Source: Gynuella sp.
GTDB lineage: Bacteria > Pseudomonadota > Gammaproteobacteria > Pseudomonadales > Natronospirillaceae
Direction: 5' to 3'
DNA: 60,415 bases
Assembly (NCBI GenBank): GCA_028282465.1
Contig: JANQHX010000076.1
Location: 1-60,415 of the forward strand
A program made the position numbers and the translations under genes. The notes beneath the pieces were generated by a model that saw nothing but the letters and a program-made list of their open reading frames with translations, was not told the DNA's origin and did no database searches. Positions 26,823 to 36,104 of the stretch are shown here, one piece after another; the first letter of the stretch is position 1; each line of letters opens with the position of its first letter.

Positions 26823-28235
26823 TTAGTTCACTCTAACTGGAATATTGGCATGCCCATCGCCACCGGAAACATCATCAATAACCGTCACAAACAGCCGATA
26901 CAAACCAGGTTCTTCTGGCACAGTGAACGAAAGGGTGGGGCCATTGCTAGAATAGGTCGTGACCAGCGGGGGTTTGACTTCTGCATCACCACCGGTGGAA
27001 GTGGCGGTGCTTTCTTCATAGAGCTCCCAGTAGTAATTAAGTTTGTCTCCTTCTGGGTCTTCTGCAATGACGGTAGCCACATAGGTTCCACCTGAATCTA
27101 ATTCTGGAGACACGGTGTCAAAACCTTCCAAATAAAAAGCTGTGACATTAGGTGCTCTGTTTTCAACTTCTTCACCCGACCAAACTTCTTTCATAACATC
27201 CGTCACTTCATTGTGTCGGCCGTCTTCTGAAAACAGGTTAAACGTCGTATGAGTTCTTTCCTGTTTCCACCCCCAAAAGAATACGGTAGAGCCTATGGCG
27301 TATTTAGTATTTTCAATAAGTTGGTATCGTTCTTTGTATAGCTGTCGCTTGATGCCGCTGGGCTGTTCTGTGCCAACGCCCCATTCAGTCGCCGGTAATT
27401 CCCAATAGCCATTAGGGCCAAACTCGGTAATGATAACCGGTTTGTTCCAGTTTGAATTTGGGTAATTCACTAACAAGTCTTGCTCGATAGGGGCATAACT
27501 ATTAATACCAAGAATATCCACGTCCGGAACATAATTGATATAGGCATCTACCGCTTCATTAGTAAAGGGCCCCAAATGAGGAACAACGGTCATAGTTGGG
27601 TGATTAGGATCAATTTCATGAATCAGCTTTGCAAGCTCTTGAACAAAACCAAACACATTGGTGTTTTGCATTTCAATTAAATACTCGTTACCTAAACCCC
27701 ACATTAATAACGCCGGATGATCTTTATGCTTATAAACGATTTCAGCGAAGGTTCTAATTTGCGCTTCCATAAGCACTGGATCATCGTAATCAAAGCCATG
27801 ACGCTCATGAGGCACCCATAGACCAGCAATTACTTTCAAGCCGTGGCTATGAGCTTCGTCCAGAATTATCTCTAAATAATCAAAGCCGTTATACACAGCA
27901 CCCCAAGTACGAAGAGTGTTCGCACCATGGCTTTTTAGCAACGCCATGTCAGCGTTTGGCCCCAACCCAGCGCCTTTAATTTGAAAAGGTTTGCCATCGA
28001 CATAGAGCTGAAAACCCTGCTCAAAACTCCCAACATAAAACACAGATGCGTCCTCTGATGGCACCGGTGAATAAATGAAGTTTTTATCTGTGGGCTCAGC
28101 TCCAGTTTTTTTATTAACAAGGTCTATCCAAGACCAGTTGTAGCAAGCGGTTAGTATTGATGACAATGCAATGATAATTATTATTTTAAAATAGTCGGCT
28201 AAGTTGATTAATCCAAACCTGGTTTTTTTATTCAT
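26823..28235 (-). CDS. lipoprotein TIM-barrel glycoside hydrolase (GH2/GH5-like)
   Basis: A 470-residue surface or periplasmic lipoprotein (lipobox LTAC, Cys31). The catalytic barrel (about 70-360) has the clan GH-A pair: acid/base Glu184 in GLGNEY and nucleophile Glu271 in ITEFGP, plus the sequence NTLRTWG. The C-terminal 100 residues (RAPNVTAFYLEG to IPVRVN) form an Ig/cadherin-like domain. Likely acts on a beta-linked glycan; the substrate is unknown. A copy of the CCCACAAAGTG motif lies 55 bases upstream, as for the next hydrolase gene. Confidence 0.8.
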   Translation of the reverse strand: MNKKTRFGLINLADYFKIIIIIALSSILTACYNWSWIDLVNKKTGAEPTDKNFIYSPVPSEDASVFYVGSFEQGFQLYVDGKPFQIKGAGLGPNADMALLKSHGANTLRTWGAVYNGFDYLEIILDEAHSHGLKVIAGLWVPHERHGFDYDDPVLMEAQIRTFAEIVYKHKDHPALLMWGLGNEYLIEMQNTNVFGFVQELAKLIHEIDPNHPTMTVVPHLGPFTNEAVDAYINYVPDVDILGINSYAPIEQDLLVNYPNSNWNKPVIITEFGPNGYWELPATEWGVGTEQPSGIKRQLYKERYQLIENTKYAIGSTVFFWGWKQERTHTTFNLFSEDGRHNEVTDVMKEVWSGEEVENRAPNVTAFYLEGFDTVSPELDSGGTYVATVIAEDPEGDKLNYYWELYEESTATSTGGDAEVKPPLVTTYSSNGPTLSFTVPEEPGLYRLFVTVIDDVSGGDGHANIPVRVN

Positions 28236-28290
28236 TTCCTTGCTCTCTTATTATGACTAGGAAACAAAACTTTAAGATTATTTTCTTTCT

Positions 28291-28311
28291 CAAACTTAAC
28301 ACTTTGTGGGG
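28291..28311 (-). promoter_or_regulatory. shared regulatory motif, copy 1
   Basis: Read on the minus strand, in the direction of the downstream hydrolase gene, this is CCCCACAAAGTGTTAAGTTT plus G. It agrees at 20 of 21 positions with copy 2 at 29762 and lies at nearly the same distance from its gene (55 versus 52 bases). Probably a binding site of the AraC-type protein encoded at 29805. Confidence 0.7.
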
Positions 28312-28366
28312 AACTGATTTTTGAGTAATTAGGTTCGCAGCATAAAAAGAGTTTAATTAGGGTTCT

Positions 28367-28390
28367 TGGGAGCCGTAGCTCCCATTTTTA
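28367..28390 (+). terminator. hairpin with T-run on the plus strand
   Basis: TGGGAGC-CGTA-GCTCCCA (28367-28384) is followed by TTTTTA. The T-run is on the plus strand although both flanking genes are on the minus strand, so it could stop antisense transcription; on the minus strand it is a plain hairpin downstream of the 28426 gene. Confidence 0.5.
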
Positions 28391-28425
28391 TATAAATAGG
28401 TCAGTCAAGATAATAAGGACAAACC

Positions 28426-29709
28426 CTACCAGCCCAGCCATTCATAAACCCAACGAGGATTTAGATAATACGGACTCTGTAACTCCAATTTTAATTGATC
28501 GAAGATGTACGGATTGTCTTGAATAACGTTTCGACCCCAATAACCAATAGGGCAATCTGGCTGGGAGGCAAAACTACCTGGGGCACAACGGAAGAACTCG
28601 GCATCCTGCCAAGGAGAACTAATGAGTGACACAATTCGAATAACATCTCTATTGGCTTCAATATAATCAAAATACTCTTCAAACCAAGTTTCCCAAATTT
28701 CCTCAGGTGTCACAGGTATTGGATTTTCAAATAGTATGCAGCTTGCCGTATTGTTTTTGAGATCGTAAGTCGTCGGGGCAGATTCAGCAATAATGACGGG
28801 TTTATTATGAACTCTAGCAAAATCCAGAATGCGATCATGCACCGTTCGATGAGGAACCTCAGGAGTTAAAAAACCCTGCGCTAGGTCTTGGCACCATTGT
28901 GGAGCCTGATGAACTTCGTAATTACCGTTGAAAAAAGAAGAAAAACCAACCCAATCCACCACATCATCACCTGGATACCATCTATCATAATGGTCAGGGC
29001 TTAAATACTGGTAATCAATATTTCCGGAAGGATCATTATACGCACCGGATACAGCATGCCAAACCATGGCAATATTTTTGGCTCCTAGTTCATCAACTCG
29101 TTGCTTAATTCCTCTAAAAGCTCGTTTAAAACTTTCCGAGTCAAAACAGTAACCTGTGTTGTCAAATTCATACCCTGGTCTCAAATAGACAGGAGTAAGA
29201 ATTTTTTTATATTGATTAATTACATAGGTAAGGCTCTCATCAACAAACGCGAGAAATGTTGGATCAATCACCTCAGGATTCACTACCTCCCCACCAGTGG
29301 CGGCAATAATATGGTTCAGCACCACACTTTTGCCACAGGGAATACCGTAAGTGCTATCCATCAAGATCAGACCGACATTGAGTGAACCAATTGGGTAATC
29401 TAGTTTTGATTGCCTGAAGTCAGTGATCAGGTCTTCAAATTCCACTCGCTCCCAGAATCCGTCAGTCATCAATACGTTGTAAAGCATATAACCAGACGGG
29501 TAGGGATAATCAGGCACTGCGCCGATGGCTTGTTTAAAGTTACTAATTTGATCGCTTTGTTGCCCTAACAAGAATTTAATTTTTCCAAAGGGTGGAACCA
29601 AGTGACTATCGAAACCACCGGTTAAAAATTTTGAATTCGCAGAGGACATGCTGGCTAAAGCTAGGAAGAATATGCCTAAAAATAGACTTAAGATTGTTCT
29701 AATTTTCAT
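28426..29709 (-). CDS. secreted GH26-like glycoside hydrolase
   Basis: A 427-residue protein with signal peptide (1-24, ending SSA) and a TIM-barrel fold resembling GH26-type beta-mannanases. Glu181 in YLRPGYEFDN is the probable acid/base and Glu309 in VIIAESAPT the probable nucleophile; VDWVGFSSF and MVWHAV are typical barrel strands. It is soluble after export. It shares its upstream motif with the 26823 gene and is divergent from the AraC-type regulator. The exact substrate cannot be told from sequence. Confidence 0.75.
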   Translation of the reverse strand: MKIRTILSLFLGIFFLALASMSSANSKFLTGGFDSHLVPPFGKIKFLLGQQSDQISNFKQAIGAVPDYPYPSGYMLYNVLMTDGFWERVEFEDLITDFRQSKLDYPIGSLNVGLILMDSTYGIPCGKSVVLNHIIAATGGEVVNPEVIDPTFLAFVDESLTYVINQYKKILTPVYLRPGYEFDNTGYCFDSESFKRAFRGIKQRVDELGAKNIAMVWHAVSGAYNDPSGNIDYQYLSPDHYDRWYPGDDVVDWVGFSSFFNGNYEVHQAPQWCQDLAQGFLTPEVPHRTVHDRILDFARVHNKPVIIAESAPTTYDLKNNTASCILFENPIPVTPEEIWETWFEEYFDYIEANRDVIRIVSLISSPWQDAEFFRCAPGSFASQPDCPIGYWGRNVIQDNPYIFDQLKLELQSPYYLNPRWVYEWLGW

Positions 29710-29761
29710 GACTTCAAATCCGTGAATACTGGAGCGTAAACCTTAAAGCCATTTTCACCGT

Positions 29762-29782
29762 CAAATTTAACACTTTGTGGGG
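29762..29782 (-). promoter_or_regulatory. shared regulatory motif, copy 2, between hydrolase and regulator
   Basis: On the minus strand it reads CCCCACAAAGTGTTAAATTT plus G. It is 52 bases from the hydrolase start and 22 bases from the ATG of the AraC-type gene on the other side, so the same site could activate the hydrolase and affect the regulator's own gene. Confidence 0.7.
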
Positions 29783-29804
29783 TGTTGAGAGTTAGGGTGA
29801 TTTA

Positions 29805-30734
29805 ATGGATGCGCCAGCGATAAACCAACAGTCATTAAAAAAAATTAAGCGAGCAATTTCTTATATTGAAGACAACCTCACCAAACAAGAATTATCAGCC
29901 GGCACTATTGCCGACCATTGTTATTGTTCTAAATGGCACCTTCACGAGTTATTTCGGTGGTATACAGGATATTCCCTAATGAACTACGCGCGAAACCGTC
30001 GATTAATGGATGCAGCCTGCAAACTTAGAGATGGGCGAATTGATATTCTGGATTTAGCCATGGAATATCAATTCGAATCTCAACAATCTTTTACGAGAGC
30101 ATTCAAAAAGCTATTTACAGTACCGCCCGCTAAATTTAAGAAACATGTTAAAGACCCAAACCTTTTTGAAGTACTGATTAAGAAGCCGGAGCAAAATCTG
30201 GCACAACTAGATCGAACGTTTGAACAAATGCGAGAACAAGCGGCTATTCAAAAGCCAACAATTGTTGAGCACGCTGACCAGAGGTTCTGGGGATTGACTT
30301 CCGTACACACAGCGAATTTTTTCGTAGACTTAGATAAAAAGTTAGAGCACACCGGTCGAAAGGCCGAGATTGTTAAACGAGCGCTGCGTTTTCATAAATA
30401 CTATCCAACAAAACTTTATACTATCAGCAATCAGTCGCCGAATGCTGAAGCAGGGTGTCAAGAAGAGACCGTAGGTTTTCTAGAAAGCGACCTTTATAAA
30501 ATACCAAGACGTTTTTCAGTGAAAGAAGTAAATTCTGGCCAGTTCATGGAATACACTCATTATGGTTATCATAAAAATCTCGCTGAGACCTTCCGATTTA
30601 TTTATGGTTTTCATTTACCTCAAAGTCGATTTAGGTTTAGGGATGGCTCCAGCACGGTAAGCATACTGGATAAAAATAGTGTGGATGGCCCAAACAGTAG
30701 ATTTAAAGTATTGATTCCGGTGCAAAAGATATAG
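29805..30734 (+). CDS. AraC-family (Rob-like) regulator with GyrI-like effector domain
   Basis: A 309-residue regulator. The DNA-binding AraC domain is N-terminal (about residues 10-115: TIADHCYCSKWHLHELFRWY and ILDLAMEYQFESQQSFTRAF), followed by a C-terminal region of GyrI-like type (from about 150, ending VLIPVQKI) that may bind a small ligand. AGGG precedes the ATG. Lying among three units that share one upstream motif, it is the likely regulator of the two hydrolases and the cytochrome gene downstream. Confidence 0.8.
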   Translation: MDAPAINQQSLKKIKRAISYIEDNLTKQELSAGTIADHCYCSKWHLHELFRWYTGYSLMNYARNRRLMDAACKLRDGRIDILDLAMEYQFESQQSFTRAFKKLFTVPPAKFKKHVKDPNLFEVLIKKPEQNLAQLDRTFEQMREQAAIQKPTIVEHADQRFWGLTSVHTANFFVDLDKKLEHTGRKAEIVKRALRFHKYYPTKLYTISNQSPNAEAGCQEETVGFLESDLYKIPRRFSVKEVNSGQFMEYTHYGYHKNLAETFRFIYGFHLPQSRFRFRDGSSTVSILDKNSVDGPNSRFKVLIPVQKI

Positions 30735-30747
30735 GGAACCTCTGATA

Positions 30748-30768
30748 TCCCACAAAGTGGTAAACATG
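30748..30768 (+). promoter_or_regulatory. shared regulatory motif, copy 3
   Basis: On the plus strand it reads TCCCACAAAGTGGTAAACAT plus G, matching copy 2 at 17 of 21 positions including the core CCCACAAAGTG. It points toward the cytochrome gene 111 bases downstream, the same relative orientation as copies 1 and 2. Confidence 0.65.
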
Positions 30769-30879
30769 AATTCAACATGTTTTTTAGAATAAATTAATAC
30801 CGACTTAAACAAACTAATAGTCATTGGGTTCAATAAATACAAATAATGTTACCCAAATATATATCCTCCGGAGGTCGAC

Positions 30880-33498
30880 ATGCGCGTAATCGTTATTGTT
30901 TTAACTCTACTTATAAGTGCCTGTCAAACTAAGGGTAGTTTAGAGCTTCAAAACAAGTTTTCTGGCCCAGATAATTTGAACTTCGGAGATTTCGTAAACT
31001 TTGAAAGCGGGCAAGTAAGACCTCTAGCCATCTCTGATAATGGTGAATGGCTTTTTGCAGTTAATACGCCTAATGCCACATTGGAAATATTTTCAATCCT
31101 TGGTAATAACATTCACCACAAACATACAGTCCCTGTGGGCTTAGAGCCCGTGGCTCTTGCAAGCTATGGCAGTGAAGTGTGGGTAGTCAATCATCTTTCA
31201 GACAGTATCAGTGTTGTGCAAACCGAAGGGGTTCCAAGAGTTATTCAAACCCTACAGGTTGGAGATGAACCTAGAGACATAGTATTTGCCAATGATAAAG
31301 CATTTATTACAACCGCCTTCCGTGGTCAAAGTCACCCTGATTTTTCATCAATACAACTACAAGAGCCTGGCATTGGTAGAGCCAGTGTTTGGGTATTTAA
31401 TGGGAGCATTTCTGAGTCTGATACTACCCCTGAAAAAATATTAACACTGTTTAGCGATGTACCCAGGGCACTTGCAGTGACTCCAGATGAAAAATGGGTT
31501 TATGCGGCTGCTTTTCATTCGGGAAATAAAACCGCAGCCGTTCAACATTCAAAGGCTAATTCAGCAGTGAGTAATCCTGAAGAGAGTGTTGACGGTGTAA
31601 AACGTCCAGGCACTCCAATTATTATGAAACAAGTCGGTACGCAGTGGATGGACGCCGATGGCAGGCTTTGGTCGGATGCGGCGTATTTTAATTTGCCTGA
31701 TTATGATGTGTTTAAAATTGATTCAAGTAGCTTAACCATTAACACACAGTATTCAGGCGTAGGTACCACTCTTTTTAACATGGCAGTGAATCCCAAAACC
31801 GGTAGCCTTTTTGTATCTAATACCGATGCCAACAATATGGCTAGGTTTGAAGGCGGCAGCCATGAATGGGGAAGTCTAAGAGGCAATATTGCTAAAAACC
31901 AAATAACGGTAATTTCAGAAAGTGGCGATCAAATAGCTAACCATCTAAACCCTCATATTGATTTTTCTGTACCTATGGGCCAGAGCGTTCCGGTACAAGA
32001 TAAAATGAAATCCTTATCTCAACCGATGGAGATGGTTTTCAAATCTGATGGATCAGAATTATATTTTGTCGCCATGAGTTCTAATAGACTTGTTAAGGTA
32101 AATCCGACAGAGCTCGAGTCTGATGGTTATATTCCCAAAGCCGGGCAACAAATTACCTTTCCCTATGGAGGGCCGACCGGATTAGTATTGAATCAGGATG
32201 AATCTAATCTGTTCGTGATGAACCGCTTTACCAATAGCATTCATGTTGTGGATATACCAACCTGGAAAATCATTCAGGCGGAAGCCATCTCTTCTCCCGA
32301 GCCTGAATTCATTGTCGCCGGCCGAAAGTTTTTGTATGACGCGGGTATTTCCTCATCCAATGGCACTACCTCTTGCGCTAGTTGCCATATTTTTGGAGAC
32401 CTCGATCATCTAGCCTGGGATCTCGGCGATCCAGACAAACCAACAGTTAAAAACAAAAATAAGTTTGTACCCTTTATTACCCAGCGCGCCTCAGATTCAT
32501 TTCATCCATTAAAGGGGCCAATGACGACACAAACGTTACGTGGTATGAAAGGCATGGGGCCATTACACTGGCGTGGTGATCGAATGGGCAACGACCGAGA
32601 AATGGTGAGAGGTAAAAAAGAATCTTTGGAAGCAGCAGCATTTAAAGAATTTAATGCAGCTTTTGTTGGATTACTGGGACGCGAAACTGAATTGGATAAG
32701 AAGGATATGCAACTTTTTACAGATTTCGCCATGTCGATTGTACCACCCCCCAACCCTATCACTCATCTTGATCAAACACTCACAATGCATCAACGAAAAG
32801 GAAAAACATTATTTTTTGATAGACCAACGACTTCCACATTGACCTGTAATACCTGTCACGAAGTTAGTCCCAAAAAAGGATTGTTTGGTACAAGTGGGTT
32901 AAGCAATGGTGAAGGGGGTCGTGCTTCGCAGGATTTTAAAATTCCACACTTCAGAAACCTTTATACTAAGGTGGGCATGTTTGGAATGAGCGGACTCTTT
33001 GCTGACAACAAACCCATGGGTGACCAAATTCGTGGTTTCGGTTTTTCGAACGACGGCAGCTTCGATACGCTAGTAACTTTTTTTAGAGAGCCGGTTTTTC
33101 AAATTACCGATGAAGAAGCGTCGGCTATTATTGACTACCTATTCGCTTCACCCAGTAACCTAGCGCCTATTGTTGGCCAACAGGTTACTGTGTCTGCAAA
33201 TACTAAAGATTATCATAGAAGTAGAATCGAGTTATTAGTTAACAGAGCCGAAATAAGGAAACCTTATTCTGAAATGGATCTGGTCATTTCTGGTGTGGTA
33301 GAAAACCAACCGGTTAAGTATTTATACATTTCGAAAGGTAAAATCATTAATGCCAGAAATGAAGTATTTGATCTATCTGAAAAAATTAACCGATTAGCTG
33401 ACGAAGATGCGTTAACCCTAACTGCCATGCCCCCTGGTAGCGGGCGTAGATTTTTGGTTGAACATAGTGACACAGAGACGTTAGTAGCCAACCGATGA
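30880..33498 (+). CDS. lipoprotein with YVTN-type beta-propeller fused to di-haem cytochrome c
   Basis: An 872-residue lipoprotein (lipobox ISAC). Residues about 30-470 contain propeller blades (LAISDNGEWLFAVN, VWVVNHLSDSISVVQ, VYAAAFHSG). Haem c motifs CASCH (499-503) and CNTCH (656-660) follow, with sequence between and after them like di-haem peroxidase/MauG relatives (TLRGMKGMGPLHWRGDR, FKIPHFRNLYTKVGMFG). GGAGG precedes the ATG. It may accept or deliver electrons for an extracellular oxidation. It shares a regulatory motif with the two hydrolases, so a joint job in glycan breakdown is a fair guess. Confidence 0.8.
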   Translation: MRVIVIVLTLLISACQTKGSLELQNKFSGPDNLNFGDFVNFESGQVRPLAISDNGEWLFAVNTPNATLEIFSILGNNIHHKHTVPVGLEPVALASYGSEVWVVNHLSDSISVVQTEGVPRVIQTLQVGDEPRDIVFANDKAFITTAFRGQSHPDFSSIQLQEPGIGRASVWVFNGSISESDTTPEKILTLFSDVPRALAVTPDEKWVYAAAFHSGNKTAAVQHSKANSAVSNPEESVDGVKRPGTPIIMKQVGTQWMDADGRLWSDAAYFNLPDYDVFKIDSSSLTINTQYSGVGTTLFNMAVNPKTGSLFVSNTDANNMARFEGGSHEWGSLRGNIAKNQITVISESGDQIANHLNPHIDFSVPMGQSVPVQDKMKSLSQPMEMVFKSDGSELYFVAMSSNRLVKVNPTELESDGYIPKAGQQITFPYGGPTGLVLNQDESNLFVMNRFTNSIHVVDIPTWKIIQAEAISSPEPEFIVAGRKFLYDAGISSSNGTTSCASCHIFGDLDHLAWDLGDPDKPTVKNKNKFVPFITQRASDSFHPLKGPMTTQTLRGMKGMGPLHWRGDRMGNDREMVRGKKESLEAAAFKEFNAAFVGLLGRETELDKKDMQLFTDFAMSIVPPPNPITHLDQTLTMHQRKGKTLFFDRPTTSTLTCNTCHEVSPKKGLFGTSGLSNGEGGRASQDFKIPHFRNLYTKVGMFGMSGLFADNKPMGDQIRGFGFSNDGSFDTLVTFFREPVFQITDEEASAIIDYLFASPSNLAPIVGQQVTVSANTKDYHRSRIELLVNRAEIRKPYSEMDLVISGVVENQPVKYLYISKGKIINARNEVFDLSEKINRLADEDALTLTAMPPGSGRRFLVEHSDTETLVANR

Positions 33499-33503
33499 AA
33501 CCT

Positions 33504-36104
33504 CTATTTTTTTATAAGTACTATATCCTCTATCAAGGTGAAGCCTTCGATTGAGTTTGTTTTTACACTGGGAAGATCTGGAATCACCAGATCTTGTTTT
33601 GTATCTGAGCTAATTAATAATTGAAGTTGATACTCCCCAGGGAATACCTCACTGAATAAATAATACCCATCGAATTCGCTCCGGGTTTTATGTCTTAACT
33701 CACCGTCTTTGAATAACCCCAGCTCTACACCCCCAATGCCTTTGGTTCGGCTACCTTGCTTCAGCAATAAGTTACCTTCAACTTCTGTTACTTCACTCAC
33801 AGGGACAGCGATTTCTCGAAAAGCACCGGCATGGCTGATCACTCTAAACTCGTCAAGCATGGGTTGCAGATATGGATCATCCAGAGTGCTGGTGTTTAAT
33901 CTAATTAAAGAGCCTTTTTTAACATCCATTCCTCTAAGGATTAATTGCCCTTCTTCATCGGTTTGACTACTTTTCCAAGCGCTACGACCTTCAAAACTAA
34001 CACCTTCCAGTGCTGTGTCATTGTCAGAGAACTCGCCATCATTGTCTTCGTCTAAAAACACCTGGGGCTGCAGATTACCCTGGGTGGCAAAACCTGATGA
34101 TTCTAGTGTGGGTATTGGGTTTGCAAACAGCCCAAACTTTAGTGAAATGCCGACCGAAAACTGTTGCTCAGAGTCCCAACTGCTATCAACAGACCAAATA
34201 AAATTGCCTAATGTAGATCCAATACTGGACGTTAGTCCGGTGACACTGTTATCACCAAAGCTTTTTATAACCGTGAAATTAGATGACCAGCGCTTAGCTT
34301 TGTAATTTACCGATAACGAAGTGTTCGAGACTTCTTCGGTCGTCAAAATGTAACCTGTTGAGTTTCTGAGTCTGAAATTATTTTTTTGAGAAGAAATGCT
34401 TAAGGTTCCCGATGTTTTAGATTCCGTAGACTCAGTCGCGAAGATATGAGTGAGGTTGTTAGATAGCTTGGTGCCTGAATTAAAGTAGCTTAGTCGGTTG
34501 TCTAGTTGACGACTCTTAGTGTCTGATGCGAACTGTTTTTCTGTAATTCCTAAGCTGTATGGCATAACCCAAATACGCCCATTTAAAGAGAGGTTGTGTT
34601 CTTTCAAAATATTGCCAAAACTATTCTTTTCACTTTTAAAGTCTTCATAGTTTTCAGAACTAAATTTATAACTCCCTAAGGGTATTGAACCCACTAAATC
34701 TAGCCTCATGGCCTGACCTTGATCTGTCCTGTCTTGCACCCATTGCATTTGTGAGGAGAGCCATGGAAAACTGGAATTAAGGCCTAAACGAATATATTGA
34801 TTGGGAAGTGTTTGGTTTTTTATCGGGTTTTGAAAAAAACCCATACCTACTGAGTGTTGGGTATTCAAACCCATCATGGTGTTCAATCCAAACACATCAT
34901 AAGACTCTTTCTCGGAATCTATCGCTCCGGTCAGTACTCGATTTTGCGTTTTTAATCCCGATACTTGGTAACTCCAATGCCCAGGTCTTATCAGGTTTCG
35001 GCCAACACTGATGCGTTCTTTACGAATTTGTTTTTGGCCTTGAGGGCCAAAAAGCTTAATTTCAAAAAAGTTTTCACCGAATTCTATATCTACATTGCTA
35101 AATAAATATCTGCCCTGTTCGTCTACCACTTGATAATCAAGTAACAGCCCATTTCGATACAACTCCACCTCCCAACCAGGAATGCTTTGCCCTTCAAAAT
35201 CCTGACTTGAAAACGAGCCTTCAATCCAATGCTCAGTATTCTTGGAGGCGATGAATCCCGTACCTTCGTGACCATTACTGATAAGATCCTGACTTTGCAC
35301 AAACACATCCCCCAAGCTGTATTGGGTAATTCCAGGTAGAGCATCAGTATTTGGTTTAGACGGGTATTTATTTAATCGGATTTTAGCAACAGGTTCGTTA
35401 ATGGCATTGCTCTGGTAATAGTTAAAACGGGATTCGTGTTTGAGAATATCTCCGGCACTTTGAATGGATACAGAGTGGTTACTGGTTTCTGAGTAACTGC
35501 TCTGTAATTGAACATCGGCTGCCATGGGGCCGAGCCAATGATAATGATCCGGCATGACCGGATAATTTCGAGACTTTCGTTCTCGGTCTTGTTTCTTTTT
35601 ACGTAGACTCTCTCTTATGATTCTGGCTTCGATGGGCTGGGTAATATCCGAGTTAATTATTAAACGAAGCTGACCCAAGTTTAATGAGAAATCCAAACCA
35701 AACCATTTTTTGAACCATTTACTGTCTACAAAAAAGTCAAATTCATCAGTGCTATATTCCAGTGAATCTGAATTTGCGATTTGGCCTTTTAAATAAACCG
35801 TCTTCTGTTCAAAATCTATTTCTATTGTATTGTCTTCTTTAACAAACCATCCTGACGCAAAGGATTTATCTAGTTCCAAGTTGATAGGGTAATCCAATAG
35901 ATCTAGGAGTTCTTGGAAGGGAATTAAAATCTGGTCCTCATGGGAATAAACAAGAATGCCGTCACTGATGGGGTAAGACTTCAGAGTGACTTCTACAATA
36001 ATGCTGTGATCTTCATTCAGAGGGATCGGCTCGGTAGATCCCCAAAAAGGTATTAGGCAGCCTAAGAAGAAGACTGCTCTTAATAAAATCAACCGATATC
36101 TCAC
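33504..36104 (-). CDS. usher-like outer-membrane protein of an atypical chaperone-usher system
   Basis: An 866-residue exported protein. GTG start at 36104 overlaps the chaperone stop (GTGA). After the signal peptide there is a plug-distal domain (to about 170), a long beta-barrel-like region with usher segments (GWEVELYRNGLLLDYQVVDEQGRYLFSNVDIEFGENFFEIKL broken here into short pieces: GWEVELYRNG, LLDYQVVDEQG, GENFFEIKLFGPQG) and a C-terminal part with carboxypeptidase-regulatory-like repeats (VFLDEDNDGEFSDND, SEFDGYYLFSEVFPGEYQL). It should secrete and assemble the DUF4402 subunits. It differs from classical FimD ushers. Confidence 0.75.
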   Translation of the reverse strand: MRYRLILLRAVFFLGCLIPFWGSTEPIPLNEDHSIIVEVTLKSYPISDGILVYSHEDQILIPFQELLDLLDYPINLELDKSFASGWFVKEDNTIEIDFEQKTVYLKGQIANSDSLEYSTDEFDFFVDSKWFKKWFGLDFSLNLGQLRLIINSDITQPIEARIIRESLRKKKQDRERKSRNYPVMPDHYHWLGPMAADVQLQSSYSETSNHSVSIQSAGDILKHESRFNYYQSNAINEPVAKIRLNKYPSKPNTDALPGITQYSLGDVFVQSQDLISNGHEGTGFIASKNTEHWIEGSFSSQDFEGQSIPGWEVELYRNGLLLDYQVVDEQGRYLFSNVDIEFGENFFEIKLFGPQGQKQIRKERISVGRNLIRPGHWSYQVSGLKTQNRVLTGAIDSEKESYDVFGLNTMMGLNTQHSVGMGFFQNPIKNQTLPNQYIRLGLNSSFPWLSSQMQWVQDRTDQGQAMRLDLVGSIPLGSYKFSSENYEDFKSEKNSFGNILKEHNLSLNGRIWVMPYSLGITEKQFASDTKSRQLDNRLSYFNSGTKLSNNLTHIFATESTESKTSGTLSISSQKNNFRLRNSTGYILTTEEVSNTSLSVNYKAKRWSSNFTVIKSFGDNSVTGLTSSIGSTLGNFIWSVDSSWDSEQQFSVGISLKFGLFANPIPTLESSGFATQGNLQPQVFLDEDNDGEFSDNDTALEGVSFEGRSAWKSSQTDEEGQLILRGMDVKKGSLIRLNTSTLDDPYLQPMLDEFRVISHAGAFREIAVPVSEVTEVEGNLLLKQGSRTKGIGGVELGLFKDGELRHKTRSEFDGYYLFSEVFPGEYQLQLLISSDTKQDLVIPDLPSVKTNSIEGFTLIEDIVLIKK

